From positions 38,501-102,500 of the forward strand of contig NW_024726283.1 of assembly GCF_018991925.1 (NCBI RefSeq): a stretch of DNA of 64,000 bases, in the 5' to 3' direction. This stretch comes from Homarus americanus (Eukaryota; Arthropoda; Malacostraca; Decapoda; Nephropidae). The number at the start of each line of letters is the position of its first letter. Positions within the stretch are counted from its first letter, which is position 1. The notes under the pieces were generated by a model. That model did no database searches, was not told the DNA's origin, and was given only the letters and a program-made list of their open reading frames with translations. The translations under genes were made by a program, and so were the position numbers. Shown here one piece after another: positions 1 to 13,484 of this stretch.

Positions 1-240
1 TGTAAAACAGTGAATAATTTTAATATAAACGTCATATATTTTGCACAAGAGATAAAAATTAATCACCTGTATCACATTACAGTAGTGATTTAAGAGTAAA
101 AGTGTATATGTACGTATATAGTATTCCACATACACATAAGTATAAATAAAAAGTTTATGTGATGATCGTACAACATCCATTTCGGTTAACGTCACGTTTT
201 CAAGAACGTATCTAGGACGTTAACCAGCGCATGACTGTAG
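1..240. repeat. Palindromic-unit arm and family G terminus (fragments)
   Basis: Bases about 15-60 match one arm of the palindromic unit found many times in this window (the motif TATAAACGTCATATATTTTG). Bases about 186-235 match the right end of family G (ending GTTAACCAGCGCATGACTG followed by TA). Both are fragments cut by the window edge or by decay. No coding sequence is visible here. Confidence 0.5.
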
Positions 241-1139
241 TGAAAAGGAGTGATAACATGCACTGGTGTTGCCAAGCGTCCCTCAACAGTTGATCTTTAA
301 CTCGCCACCACGCAGACACACAAATGTTCATCAGTTAACCACATAAAAATTTGTCATACAATAAGACCCCACTCTGGATGCTTGCTGTCTTAATTCCCAT
401 GTTAGCGGTGTGTGGGTCGTGTTAGGGTGTGTGGGTGATGTTGGTATGTGTGGATGGTGTTGGGCTATTAATTGATGAATAATAAATAAGCAATATTGTA
501 GTGTCAATGACAGTCGTTTGATGACTTAGCACATACAGTAAAACCTTATTAAGGTGGACCCCACTAAGGCCGCCATTGCTTAAGCCAGACAAAATTATTT
601 TCCTAAAAATAATACAAAAATTAAAATAATAAAAATAAAAAAAAATTAGAACAAAATTTGTCCTCCGGTGACATTTCTGCAAAACTTCAAGGGACCAAGG
701 TATCAGCATGTGGGACACAGGTGCCCAAGAGTTATCAAGTGTTATTTGTGGGAATATTATTTCATTCACTCTAGTGATGATACAATGTTTCTTATTATGT
801 TATCATAGGTAAATGCATTGTTTATATAATTTGTTTATCACTGTGCCCATCACCGTTTTCAAATTAGACTTCAAGATATGTATTTCTCTCATATGTATTT
901 TGATCATACACCTGGCAACGGGAGCCTGGGAGCGAGTGAGTGTACATGAAGAAAGTTAGGTATATCTACCCGAAAATACGAGTTGAAAAACAACCATAAC
1001 ACCAGAGCTTAGCCCAGTAGCCTGGTGGTTACAGTGATGAGTTTATCCTGGCTACAATGCCATGATTAATCACTATTAAACACTATTATATCAGTAAACA
1101 CAATTAATAACAGTAAATCCAGTGAAATATGGCAGGGAG
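241..1139. other. No gene recognised
   Basis: AT-rich, low-complexity stretches and stop-rich frames. A 115-codon minus-strand frame at 422-769 has no recognisable domain, and its composition follows the AT-rich DNA. I see nothing else supportable. Confidence 0.5.
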
Positions 1140-1573
1140 GGGTGAGAGATACAACTGCAGAAGTCACCTAGGAGCACAACCTTATCTTCTCTGGGGATAG
1201 AGGTTAGCATTCTGTCAAGGTCAGCATAGACGGCCTCCATGATGTCATCCTTTGCATCCAGTGTTGGGGCATGTGCACTGATGAAAAAGCATCATGAGGC
1301 ACTCGTTGATACCAACAGGCATTTCAGTTAACCTATTATGTAGGATGGATTGGCCACTGGCAAAGCCAACTCTGTAAATGCGGGTCCTCCCTGCAGCAGG
1401 CTTGCCCTTCTGTGAGTTGACCCTCATCTAGGAGCTGGGATTCACTAATGGTTGCAAAGTCGATGTTGTACACAAACAGCTCCTTTGTCACTAGGGCATT
1501 CTTTCAGGAAGCTCATTTGTGCCAGTATCCAGAAGGGTCCTGACATTCCATGTGACGACCGTAAGAAGTTGTA
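1140..1573 (-). pseudogene. LINE endonuclease remnant (APE-type non-LTR retrotransposon)
   Basis: Read on the minus strand, three frames together give the N-terminal APE endonuclease of a non-LTR element of the type often annotated as 'craniofacial development protein 2-like'. In order they contain WNVRTLLDTGTNELPE, ALVTKELFVYNIDFATISES, LTEMPVGINE, APTLDA and IPREDKVVLLGDF. The catalytic region is broken by frameshifts and stops. The piece ends just after LGDF, where the family normally continues NARVG. It is a dead fragment. The family assignment rests on motif memory, and the clade is not resolved. Confidence 0.75.
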
Positions 1574-1574
1574 T

Positions 1575-1853
1575 ACAGTAAACCTTTGATAACTCGGCAC
1601 ACGTGGGGCTCTGGCTTTGCTGAGTTATCCCAAATTCCGACTTATCGAGGCACTTCCAGTACGACCCATATACAGTACAGTATGTGTACATGTAATTACT
1701 AAATGTAAAAAAGTAACACTTACCAGCACTGCAGGTGAAGAATGAATCATCATAGTAAGTGACCCAGAGGCATGGTAGGTGATGCAGGTGGACAGATATG
1801 CCAAGATTTTCCCAGATAATTTTCTATATCTCGGCATTTCCTAAGTTACACTG
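1575..1853. mobile_element. Family W MITE (279 bp)
   Basis: A short non-autonomous element with imperfect terminal inverted repeats: CAGTAAACCTTTGATAACTC on the left and the complement of CAGTGTAACTTAGGAAATGC on the right. TA flanks it on both sides. It lies just upstream (minus strand) of the LINE endonuclease start and has no coding capacity. The TA target and CAG/CTG ends are those of pogo/Tigger elements. Confidence 0.75.
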
Positions 1854-1855
1854 TA

Positions 1856-2235
1856 ATACATTCCAAAACCACATCCGGGGCGTCAGTCAACGTCACAACA
1901 CGTTATAGCAGGACTGGCCAATGAGACGGGATTACGAGATAGTGTGACGAGGGTGAGCTAACCACCGTGAACCATTTGCTGGGGGGGTTTGACTTCTGGC
2001 CTGGCCCGGTCAACACACACTGCCATGAACCTTGTGCTTTGGGAGTCCTGCTGTGAGCTGCATGCTATGGGAATCTTGCAATGAACTGTGTGCTGTGGGA
2101 ATGCGGCCATGCGTCGTGGGAGTGCGGCTGTGCGTCATGGGGGTGCTGAAGTGTCATTACCAGTGTTGTGTGTTTTTATTATTAAATTGTTAAATCCATT
2201 CTTACACGTTGTTAATACCAACCCTATTATTCTAA
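1856..2235. other. No gene recognised
   Basis: Contains a degenerate short repeat around 2030-2150 (GTGCTGTGGGAATG-like units, three to four copies). A 73-codon plus-strand frame here shows no domain. I see no support for a gene. Confidence 0.4.
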
Positions 2236-3135
2236 TGGAAATAGCATATCATGCACCTCGGCTGGGATTCCATCAGGCCCTGAGGCTTTGTAATTTTTCA
2301 TCTGTTTGACGGCAGTAACTACCTCATCCAGGGATGAAGGATAGCTGAGGTGGGTCAGCTCTGGATGCTGAGGGACCTGCTGGGTAGTCAGGACATCCAC
2401 ATCGGTGTTTCAGTTGAGCAATGAATAGTAGTGCTCTTTCCAGCGCTGAAGGAGGCCTTCATCGTCTTTAATTATGAAGTTACCACCATATGAGCGGAGG
2501 GGGGTTTTGCCACAAGTGGTTGGCCCATAAAATGTTTTAATGGGATTAAAAAACTTGCGCATCTTGTGCCGATCTGCATGTTTTTGTATTTCACATGCTT
2601 TATTTTTAAGCCTGTCATTCTTTAGAATGCGAAGTTCCCCCTGGGCAGCTGCTTTATTCTTGCGGAAGGTGTCAGGTATGGTCTGAAAGTGAGGGTTGTT
2701 CTGCTAGTCAGTAAAAGCAGCACGTTTATCATCAATGAGTACTTTGATTGCCGGTTTATTTTCATCAAACCAGTCCTGGTGTTTTCTTTTGATCTGGCCG
2801 AGGGTCTGTCTGCAGGTTTTTGTCATAACAGTGTTGAGAGTATCCCATTAAGCACTGGGATTCGTGTTGTTTGCTGTTGGGTTGTCTATAAGCCAATGTT
2901 CGAGTTGCTCTCTGAAAGCATGTGCTACCACTGGATCTTCCAGACGCTTAGTATTAAAACCTCTTTTGGAGGCTTGCTGCCTTCGCCGTTTTGGGGCAAT
3001 GTAAAGTGAGAGTTTGGCTCTGACAAGTTCATGATCAGTGTCACAGTGGTCTGAGCCACTAATGGCACAGGTGATGAGGACATCTCGGCGATCTCTTTCT
3101 CTGACAATGATGTAGTCAATGAGATGCTAGTGTAT
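2236..3135 (-). pseudogene. LINE ORF2 linker and start of RT domain (remnant)
   Basis: Minus-strand translation gives the region between endonuclease and reverse transcriptase of a non-LTR element. It includes HLIDYIIVRERDRRDV, the Asp/His pair in SGSDHCDTDHELVRAKL, KRKHQDWFDENKPAIK, ADRHKMRKFFNPIKTFYGP, and GPDGIPAE at the RT entrance. Stops and a few frame breaks interrupt it, and the catalytic RT motifs are absent. On the minus strand this piece precedes the endonuclease piece at 1140-1573, the reverse of normal gene order, so the two are separate or rearranged fragments. Confidence 0.75.
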
Positions 3136-3159
3136 GAATCATGGGTGTTGCCACTGATT

Positions 3160-3930
3160 TTTACTTTGTGGTTCTCGGTTATTCGCGGACGACACCCTGG
3201 ATGTACCCAAAAATGTCTGTGGATAGTTTAAAGTTGCCCGCATTTTCGCGGCTGGGACAGGGAGCCATTTATTTTTGAGACAGTAATTTCCTTTATCTGT
3301 ATTGTAAATATATGTGTCTACACACACACACACACACACACATACACATACAGTATACTGTACAATACTACAGGTAAAAGAAATAATTGTCCTAAGGGCA
3401 AACACGAAGGGAATACAGTGGTGTATGCTATAACAAATCTAATTGGTTCCAGAACCTTGTTCGTTATAGCATTCGTTCGTTATAGGATTAATTCGTTCCA
3501 GGCCCCCAAATACAACCACTTAACACTGAAAAATATAATATAAAATTGTAGAAATTTTAAAAAAGTTCATAAATATGCATCTAAACCCCTGAAATAAAGA
3601 ATATCATTGATACTTGTAATAAAAAAACAATAAATTAGTAAAAAAAAAAAAAAAAAAAAAAAAATTAAATTATGTTCGTTGTTGGAGTTTTGTTCGTTAT
3701 AGCATTCTCAATTTTATAGGTAAAACCGTTCGTTATAGGAATATTCGTAGTAGGATCCATTCGTTATAGCATACCCCACTGTATACATTTCTTTGTACAC
3801 AAGTAAAAATGTATTCCCCCCCCCGGTCCGCAAGTGTTATTCGCGGATTTGGCGATTTGCAGCCATTCGGAAAACCTAATCACCACGAATTTGGGGGGGG
3901 GGCTGTACCTGTACCCGTACCCTGCATATA
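3160..3930. mobile_element. Family K element, interrupted
   Basis: Shares about 200 bp with 39353-39777 (GACACCCTGGATGTACC, CTGGGACAGGGAGCCATT, CAGTAATTTCCTTTA, then a CA/TG tract). Its right end (about 3830-3920) has TTCGCGGATTTGGCGATTTG and a run of G resembling an inverted copy of the left end. J1 sits inside it. Bases 3319-3341 are a short (CA)n. Borders are approximate. Confidence 0.5.
3416..3781. mobile_element. Family J MITE copy 1 (366 bp)
   Basis: TA-flanked element. Its right end reads AACCGTTCGTTATAGG and then TTATAGCATACCCCACTG. Its left end, CAGTGGTGTATGCTATAAC, is the inverted match. It contains a poly(A) run at about 3641-3664. A second copy lies inverted at 19358-19718. The uninserted version of the host sequence, AAGGGAATAAACATTTCTTT, is at about 33765, which supports TA duplication on insertion into K. 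Confidence 0.85.
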
Positions 3931-4415
3931 CAATAGTGTATATATCTCATAGGTAAAAAAAACACTAACATCATCAGGAATGCATCTCCATATATGCAAT
4001 GGTCCCAAATTCATTTCTCTAATGCAATTAGAGCAGATGTGAATGAAATATTATGCACTTTGTGCTAGTAGCCTTGTGCCTCAAAATTACCTTAGCTTTC
4101 GTCTTTAGTCAAGACATCCTCCTGCCATGAGAACCACTAATCCCCCACCCAACATTTGGGTGACCTAACATTGCATCAGGTCAGTAACATGAGACCAATT
4201 AGCCCTCACCCCACCTCCACCTGACATTGCATCAGGTCAGGTCAGTAACACGAGACCCACTAATCCCCCACAGCTCCATGTTAGTAGAAAATACCAGTCT
4301 TCACTGTAACTCGCAGCTTCATTCACAATGCACCTCACTCACCCATATCATATAGATTTCTAGTTTTTTAAATATGTTTATTTAACCAAACTTTTAGATA
4401 AACTATTCTGGATTA
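3931..4415. other. No gene; short degenerate tandem repeat
   Basis: Two to three degenerate units of about 60 bp around 4120-4275 share CATTGCATCAGGTCAG and GAGACC.A.TA.CCC. I see nothing else supportable. Confidence 0.4.
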
Positions 4416-4470
4416 CAGTAAAGCCTCGAATAACGACGGTAATGTTCCTCCAATATTGCAGTGTAAGGTA
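4416..4470. mobile_element. Family M left terminus (fragment)
   Basis: CAGTAAAGCCTCGAATAACG preceded by TA matches the inverted terminus near 19160-19187, TCGTTATCGGAGGCTTTCCTG. No partner end was found nearby, so this is a truncated copy. Confidence 0.5.
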
Positions 4471-4675
4471 AATCATCTTATTGTGAATCTTTAATTACAC
4501 CCTTAAGTCCCATGTTAAGGTGCTGCTCGCAGTGCCCACCTCGCTGGGTGGCGGAGCCGTCAGTCCCTCCCCCAAGTAAGTGGTTGAGGTGATAAGTTTG
4601 AGGCGAAGGTCTCTGTGTGTTTATTTAACAGTCCTACTAAGCTTCTCTCATTTTAAAATGCCATTGATATGACCT

Positions 4676-5060
4676 AGGAGAATATAATTAACACAGCTGG
4701 GATCCTTGTAAGATACTGATTTATTTGAATATAAACATGTTGTAATTCGCACTAGACATAACAATTTTAGTACCGTAATCAAATTAGTACATGTGCACTC
4801 CAGCTCTGCACTAAGGTCATTTATTTATTTTACATTTCTTTTAGTATGGTGTGTGCTTGTAAATGGATGAAAATAAATGTAGAAATTTATGTAAATCTAC
4901 CCAAAAATACAGTTGAAAAACTTTTTATAAAATGTACTACAGTATTGTACACTAATGTACTACATTTTTTATATCTTTAGCAAAATATATGACGCTTATA
5001 TTCAAATTAATCTCTGTCTTGCAAGGATTTCAGCAATGCAAATTATATTATCCTAACTTT
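4676..5060. repeat. Diverged palindromic unit
   Basis: The left arm begins GGAGAATATAATTAACA. The right arm ends GCAATGCAAATTATATTATCC, the inverted counterpart. Both arms carry the shared core TTGAATATAAAC (or its complement). The loop is longer than in the compact ~210 bp units of families E and F. A second left arm without a clear partner lies at about 5283-5360. Confidence 0.65.
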
Positions 5061-5473
5061 AGTCTGAGATATTATATAAAATAAACATAAAGAAATCACC
5101 AATCTTTTTTCTTGGAACACGAAGGTGGCAGGAAGACCGAGGGTGGGGGTGTGAGGTGACAGAATGTCTGGCGTTTGTTTATTTATTTGAGATAAGATTT
5201 GATAGTTGGCGCTGAAGGCCTGCCTGCGTGTTTATTTATCATTAGTTAAGAGTGACTAAGCTCTTCTCATAATTTTCCACCCAAACGACCTGGGTGAATA
5301 TAACCTACATTGGAGGGATTCTTGTAAGATAGTTATTTATTTGAATGTTTTTTTCAATTTAAATTTTAATTGTTTATTCCTTGATAGAGGAAGCAGGATC
5401 CTAGTGCTGTCACTTGGTACCCCTGTACCATAACACCAGAAGCAACTGGCCAGTGTCACAAGTATATACAGTA

Positions 5474-6204
5474 CAGTCATCCCTTGGTTATCGCGCCTAA
5501 TTGGGATCCCGCCGATAACGAAAGCACAGAACCTATGGGATTTATTCTAATTGGTTCAGGCACCCAAGACACAACCCCAAGTTTCCCATTTTACGACCAT
5601 TTAGACCCACTAAATGTATATATAATGTTATGGTAAATATCATAAACACACATAGGCATGGCTAGGTTTATTACAAAGTGATGAAAAGGGTACGCTTAAT
5701 ACTGTAGTCCACAAAACATGTAGCATACGCTTTTGTTTATTTGGTCCCCCGTCATAGGAGTCATTTTCTCTCACCTCAGGACGCCTGAGTCCTCCGTTTT
5801 CTCTCTTAATCTTAAGAGTGCACCAGAAACTTTACTATTTTTAGTAATGCCACAGAATTTGAAATTGCAACCCCAATTGTAAGTGGGGTTGCAATTGTTG
5901 AGGCAACTACATATGTCTGATTACAGCAAATGTGTTATTGTCAATTTGTAGGTGAAAGATTTTATCCTCAATAGATGTAGGTTAACATTTCACCTGTAGG
6001 CAAATGCTTAGAAAAGCCTAAGTAAGGAAGCATATTCCTTTAACACATAATATCTGACCAGTATGGGGAGGATCATTGTCTCTCCATCACTGGGTCGTGG
6101 AGTGGTGGTCCAGCAGGCATCACTTTTTTTTTGGTGGGGGGGGGGGGCACGGACGTATATACGATCAGACGTTGTTCGGTCGGACGTTAACCGGCGCATG
6201 ACTT
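5474..6204. mobile_element. Family G element copy 1 (731 bp)
   Basis: Left terminus CAGTCATCCCTTGGTTATCG preceded by TA; right terminus GTTAACCGGCGCATGACT, its imperfect inverse, followed by T and TA. Internally, 5864-5895 is a hairpin with 15 bp arms (ATTGCAACCCC...). The same hairpin is kept in copy 2 at about 30966-30997. It has no coding capacity. T1 is inserted in its right-hand TA. Confidence 0.75.
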
Positions 6205-6206
6205 TA

Positions 6207-6517
6207 CAGGTATTCCCCGACTTACGACCGACTCGACTTACGTCCACCCGCACTTACGACCTGCCTCAGTCGTACCAAAATGTGATCAAATTATGTATTT
6301 TTGAGTACCAAAGTCAGTACACAGACAAAATTTTCATCTGTAATTCACTTTAAAATAGCTGGCAAGCTTAAAAAGTGAGTGTTTTGTGGTGCTGAGAAGA
6401 AAAAGAGACCCAAATTTTCGATTATCTATGTGTTATTTAAGCATTTCGACTTACGACCATTTTGACTTACGACCTGGATGTCAGTCCCTAACCCCGTCGT
6501 AAGTCGGGAAGTACCTG
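6207..6517. mobile_element. Family T MITE copy 1 (311 bp)
   Basis: Terminal inverted repeats CAGGTATTCCCCGACTTACG and CGTAAGTCGGGAAGTACCTG, with flanking TA. The same family occurs at 60329-60639 with exactly the same length of 311 bp. Internally there is a sub-terminal repeat of the CGACTTACGACC motif and a remnant reading 'ATGGCTGGCAAGCTTAAA' in the other copy, suggesting derivation from the 5' end of a transposase gene. Confidence 0.85.
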
Positions 6518-8004
6518 TATATAAGTCTAATGTAATTAACTCATTTACATAACTTCTGCCTATAAGACAGGGGCTAATACATTGCTCGGTCACACCATCC
6601 AAGCTCCGCGAGGAATAAACTAATCTTGCAGAAGAACCCTATACATAAACCTAACCATGTTACATGCATATGTGTGTAAACACTAAACTGGGAAGCTGAC
6701 ACCTGCGGTTGAACAGCTACTCAAGCCCTAGTCTGCAATGCCTTATTGAGAGTATATTAAGTACATTGGCAAAATTGGGAGATTCTGACTTACAAAACAA
6801 AAATATTACAGCCAATATCAATACAATAGTGGAAAATTTTTAACTTGGGTATAGCAAATCCTGTAATAACATGCAAAAATAGATCTCTCCTATTTTGTTT
6901 TTAAGAATGCACCTTCTTAGCAATGTACAAACTTGCTACTATAATCATGCCGGATGAATGAGTGAGTGTGTGGTGCTTAGGACTCTGCGACGAAACATTA
7001 ATTTTTGCAGAGAGTAATAGTACAGTTGTAAAGGGTTCTACCACGGTATGGCTGAAAATTTACAGTGTAATAATATAGAACCATCATATTTATAGTTTGA
7101 AAAGATGTGTATGACATTAACATTAATATAAAACTATCATATTTGTATTTTGAAAATTATTAACATTATTAACCTGACATATTTGTGGTTTAAACATTAT
7201 TAACATTATTATCCTTCCTGGGAAATAAAAAAAAATCCACATTTTCTACGTCTAAGGTTTGAAAAATTATTTAGATGCGAACCGAAAATATAACCTTGAC
7301 CATCCTTTTACAGTAAATTGATTTAAATTATAATTAAAATAATTTAAGTATTAATAGATGAACAGGTGAAAAATAAATACTGGAAATTATATTACATCAG
7401 TATACAGGTTGAACCTCCCTATTCCGGTACTCTATTCTCTGGCACCTCCCGTCGTCCGTCAAAATTTTTGTTTGCCGGACGGCCGCTAGTACCCACCGGC
7501 GCTGGTATCCATGGTTCGGCATACCCTCTGCTTACATCTGGTCCTCGTGGAGTTTGGTGCATTCCTCGGTATTTCAAGTGTTTCTGTAATAGTTCACTTG
7601 TTATTTACCCTTAACATGCCTCCTAAGCATATTTATTTTATAATTTCATTTACTGTACAGATATTTTTTTCTTCTTTACAGGTGAACATCACCAATTTAT
7701 GTTCAGGTACCATAACTATTTTGTCATTTTAAGTGCAGAATGAGAATTATTGTTTATCTATTTTCGTTTATTACAGTTACACCGTACAGTAGAACGTGGA
7801 TATAACGCGAGATATGTTCCAAGAGAGGCCGCTATAAACTGAATTTGCACTAAATCGAAGTGTTTTTTAAATTGAATAAATTAGTTTGGTACTTGAGAGA
7901 AACTCAAAATACTAAAAAGACTGAGAGTCTACCCAGATGCACCTCAGCCCATCTCCTAGAATAAACAAAACATTGTTTTTTGTAGTATTATGTTAAAACA
8001 AATA

Positions 8005-9372
8005 CAGGTTGTACCTCTCTAGTCCGGCAACCTCGGGACCTGACCGGTGCCGGACCATGGAAATTGCCGGACCATGGAAATTCACCCTTTTCCTGGATAG
8101 ATAGTGACTTGTGCTTATGCCTGGAAGCACTAGCATCACTTTCTCTGCGTCATGGTCTCTTTGAAGACATATTGAAGGGTTAAATGTCGTATAGTAGCTT
8201 CTCAAATTTCGCGAGTTTTTAATTATTAACGTATTTTATTGGAACACAAAAAAATAAATAAATAAAAATTTTGACGGCGGAAACTTGAATTTCGACGGGT
8301 TTGAACGGCCCGCCAACGTGCAGGCGACGTGCATAATCGTGTAAACAGCGTCATTTCTCTTATGTACAAAAGATTCATTATTGTTTATTACTGAATGTCT
8401 TTTTTATTGAATTAATGTTTATGTGTGCAAAATGAGCAATACACTTCATTAATAATACGTAGAAAATTAAAACACATGAGGAAATGACACAGCATTGTTT
8501 TCGTTGATTACAAAACCAGTGACTGACTGGTTCTACATATAAAACTGAAGAAAATAAGACCTTGGTTGTAGCTGTAGTAAAATTAATATGGTTGTTTTAA
8601 GTAATGTTATTTAATGTTAATAAATGGAACAATAGAAGTAGCTAACGATAATGGTAAAGAAAAAGAGAGATCGCATATGTAAGTGCGCATGCGCACACGT
8701 GAAAACATATCGTCATTACTTTACATAAGAATATGAAAGCAACACTTATTTACTGTTCATATATATTTTAATTAATGTTTCTGAATTTGTTTTTATTGAA
8801 TTAATGTACGTGTGTGCAAAATTAACAATACAATTTATTAATAATACGTGGAATATTAGAGGAGACGAGACGGCTGCCGGCATTGTTTATGTTAAAGCTT
8901 ACGAAACCAGTGACTGATTGGTTCTACATATAAAACTGAAGAAAATAAGACCCTGAGTTTAGCTGTAGTAAAATTAATGTAAAAAATGAATATGGTTGCT
9001 TGAAGTACCTGTAATGTTATTTAATGTTAATAAATGGAACAATATAAGTAGCTAACCATTAATGGTAAAAAAAAAGTGAGACTGCTCGTATGTAAGTGCG
9101 CACATGTGAAAATATATCGTCATTACTCTACATAAGAATATGAAAGCAACACTTATTTACTGCTCATATATATTGAAGGGTTAAATGTTGTACTCTGTAT
9201 AGACAAGCAGAGAGAGAGAGAGAGCAGCCGAACTGCCGGATGTAAACAAACCTTAATTTCCCGCGGCTTTTTTTTTAAGGGGATTAGCCCACCCGGGCAT
9301 AGGTCACTGACCCACATTGGGGCCTGAGGGGCAAAAATTTAATACTCCTGTAATAATAATAATAATTCAGAT

Positions 9373-9435
<63 letters not shown>

Positions 9436-9523
9436 GCCTATTTACCTATTGGACAAACTAAAATCGTTCTGGACCACGGGAGTTTCCGTACCACAGAATG
9501 CCGGACTAGAGAGGTACAACCTG
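8005..9523. mobile_element. Family A element copy 1 (1519 bp)
   Basis: Terminal inverted repeats CAGGTTGTACCTCTCTAGTC and GACTAGAGAGGTACAACCTG with TA on both sides. The inside holds two diverged ~420 bp direct repeats (block C; GTGACTGACTGGTTCTACAT near 8520 and 8910), bracketed by ATTGAAGGGTTAAATG at 8171-8186 and 9172-9187. A short GC-rich module with an AAT tail (about 9267-9370) and a 56-base poly(A) follow. Three more copies lie at 21835, 24038 and 58524. It is non-autonomous; a ~47-70 codon minus frame at its left end is a by-product of the terminus. Confidence 0.9.
9377..9432. repeat. Poly(A) run (56)
   Basis: Uninterrupted A in A1. The equivalent site in the other A copies has only about 5-10 A, so this run is a local expansion or a sequencing-length artefact. 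Confidence 0.9.
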
Positions 9524-9689
9524 TACTCATAAGTCAACACAGCTAAAATTGAGGGATGCGAAATGGTCTGTTTTCTGGCTGGGAAGATTGGGGGCGGGGT
9601 GATATGTTTGACAGTTGATGCCAATGTCTAGTTCTTATTTATTTATGTCCTTAAGAGTGACTTTAAGCTTTTCTCTTATAAAATGTAAT

Positions 9690-9905
9690 TGATCTAACAT
9701 GGGAGAATATAATTAACATTGCTGGTGATTAATTTGAATATAAACATGCTATAGCTCGCATTAGACATACAAATTTTAGTTCTAACTTAAGAACTTTATT
9801 ACAGAGAGCAAAAATTTTTATCGTGCAAATATATGACGTTTATATTCAAATTATTCGCTGTCTTGCAAGGATTCCAGCAATGCAAATTATATTCTCCTAA
9901 CTTTA
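9690..9905. repeat. Diverged palindromic unit in B
   Basis: Left arm GGGAGAATATAATTAACATT and right arm GCAAATTATATTCTCC are inverted. Both arms also share the internal TTTGAATATAAAC and ATTTTTA blocks, so most of the unit can fold back on itself. Confidence 0.75.
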
Positions 9906-10701
9906 GTCTGTGACATTATATAAGATAAAAACTGTAAGCCTATAACCACCAAACTCTGGCTGGGAAGGAGGAAGGAGAAGTGACAGTGACATGTTTGACA
10001 GTTGGCACCGAAGGTCTAGTGAAGTATTTATTTGTTTATTTATGTCCTTTAGATTGAGTTTTTGTTTTTTGCTTATATAATGTCACAGAAGTGACCGAGG
10101 AGATTATAATTTACATTGCTGGAATTCTTATGAGATAGTGATTAATTTGAATATAAATATGCTATAGTTTGCACTCGACAAAAATTTTAGTAATCATTTA
10201 GTACATTATTTTGAGTATATGTACAGTACAGCTTTGCTCTTAGGACAGTGTAGCGTGCCCAGAGAAACATTAGGCGCAAAATTTTAAACATGATGCTCCA
10301 GATTGGTGCATCAATAATAATATGTATATTACAAAGACCACCTGTGGTTCGGAAAATTCTATAGTTCGGTCAGGTCAGGTCCAAAGGGTGCCGGATTAGG
10401 GAGGTTCAACCTTTATATTAAAACAAGTAAGACACCTATAAAATAGAAATAACCTACATGACGGCTAACGTGTGATGGTATGGTGTAGAAATATATATTT
10501 GTGTTTATAAATATCGTGCATTTCAGTAAAATACCAATTCCTTGTAGGCTTGACACGAAGAATCCTTTCAGCAAAATAAAAAAATTTCTTGAATATGAAA
10601 TTGTCGCCACAATCCCGTAGACTTGCGTGTGTCGCTCACAGGAGACACAGCTGATACAAAGGTCCTGGTGACTGGGTCAATGTCCACAAAAATCCTGAGT
10701 A

Positions 10702-12117
<1,416 letters not shown>

Positions 12118-13330
12118 TACAGCAAACTGGAAAACTGCTCCATGCCAGTGAACTCAGGGACTCTGGGGTTCACTGGGTACACTAGTGCATTCACCACGCC
12201 ATACTCATTCATAATGATGACACCAATCTCTCGTGGTTGGAGGTGTGTCATCACTAAGGGGGGTGCTGGTAACTGGGGGTTAGTCACGCCATACGAAAGA
12301 ATGTTGGTTGATGAGTACAGTAGTCACAACAACTGTAACAGTGAGTGATTTATTTGCAGAACTAATGTTCACTTCAGCTCACAGGAGTGCTACCATATAA
12401 CAGCAATTATAATAACTCAGTAATGGTTACTGATAAAAATAAATTTTTTACATCATCTTGGATGACAAAATAAAAATCACTCAACATATAACTTTTCACG
12501 ACGGTATATATCCACGTGCACTTAGAAAAAAATATGTAAACTTCAGGAACACTGATCTCAGATATGGATCCGGTCCTTTTCACTGCCACTTACGAAACTA
12601 TTTATATGTTTGTTACATCACAATATGAGTAACAGGAGAACAGATTATCTCAACTGTTACTCAACTCCAGTGTGACGAATAACTTCTGTTTGAGAATTGT
12701 CACAGTTACTTGGAGTACACTTGACTAATTGGAAACTGTAGACTGGTCACCATAGACTGGTCCTAGACTGAGTCCTCTTAAGCCATGCTTTGCCAACTAT
12801 GTAACATCATCATCTTTGTAACAGTAGGAATAGGAGATACAATTACCTCGACTGTTACTACTGCAGATTGGAGACTTGAGTCACCTTGAGCTGCCACCTT
12901 TGTAACGATTTGCTTCTTATTAACAAATGTGACAGTAAGACAGTAATGGGGAGAACGTATCTCTACCTTTACCAACTGTGTATCCGTTGAGGAGACTGTT
13001 ACCGAGAATATAGCAGCTACTTGTGAAACTCATATACTGTATGTAACAACCTTCCAGGGTTGTCACCACTTGTAACAGCCACTTGAGAAGCACATTACCT
13101 TACATTCTAGCACACTAAAATATAGATAAAAGATTATTGGATCTCCTGTCGTGAAATCCAATATGTTCCTTTGTACTTGTATTTATTATAAAAAGTTTGT
13201 AGAAACACTTTCAAAAAGTTTACTCGATGTAGCTATTGAGAGTTACATAGGGTGATAGAGTATATAAGTCTAATGTAATTTACCCATTTATATAAATATG
13301 TCTGCCTATAAGACAGAGGCTAATACAACC

Positions 13331-13484
13331 ACTAATGGCAAAGAAAAAAAGTGAGATGGATTGGCGCCAACATAATACGTGCGCATTCAAGGAAACATAG
13401 CGTCATTTATCTAATTAAGATTATGTACAAAAGATTCATTATTGCTTATTATTGAATATGTATTTGATAGAAGTAATGTTTATA
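13331..13484. repeat. Block C fragment, left part
   Basis: Matches the family A interior (CAGCGTCATTT... TTATGTACAAAAGATTCATT). It is interrupted by E1 and resumes at about 15107-15290 (AATGAGTAATACAAATCATTAATAA). Confidence 0.65.

Larger units (their letters stand above)
7405..10413. mobile_element. Family B element, host of nested A1
   Basis: Left end CAGGTTGAACCTCCCTATTC; right end CCGGATTAGGGAGGTTCAAC followed by CTT (final G lost) and TA. TA precedes the left end. It carries A1 (8005-9523), a palindromic unit (about 9690-9905), a single left arm (about 10090-10200) and a piece with the different terminus CAGTAGAACGTGGATATAAC at about 7793. No transposase was recognised. Confidence 0.75.
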
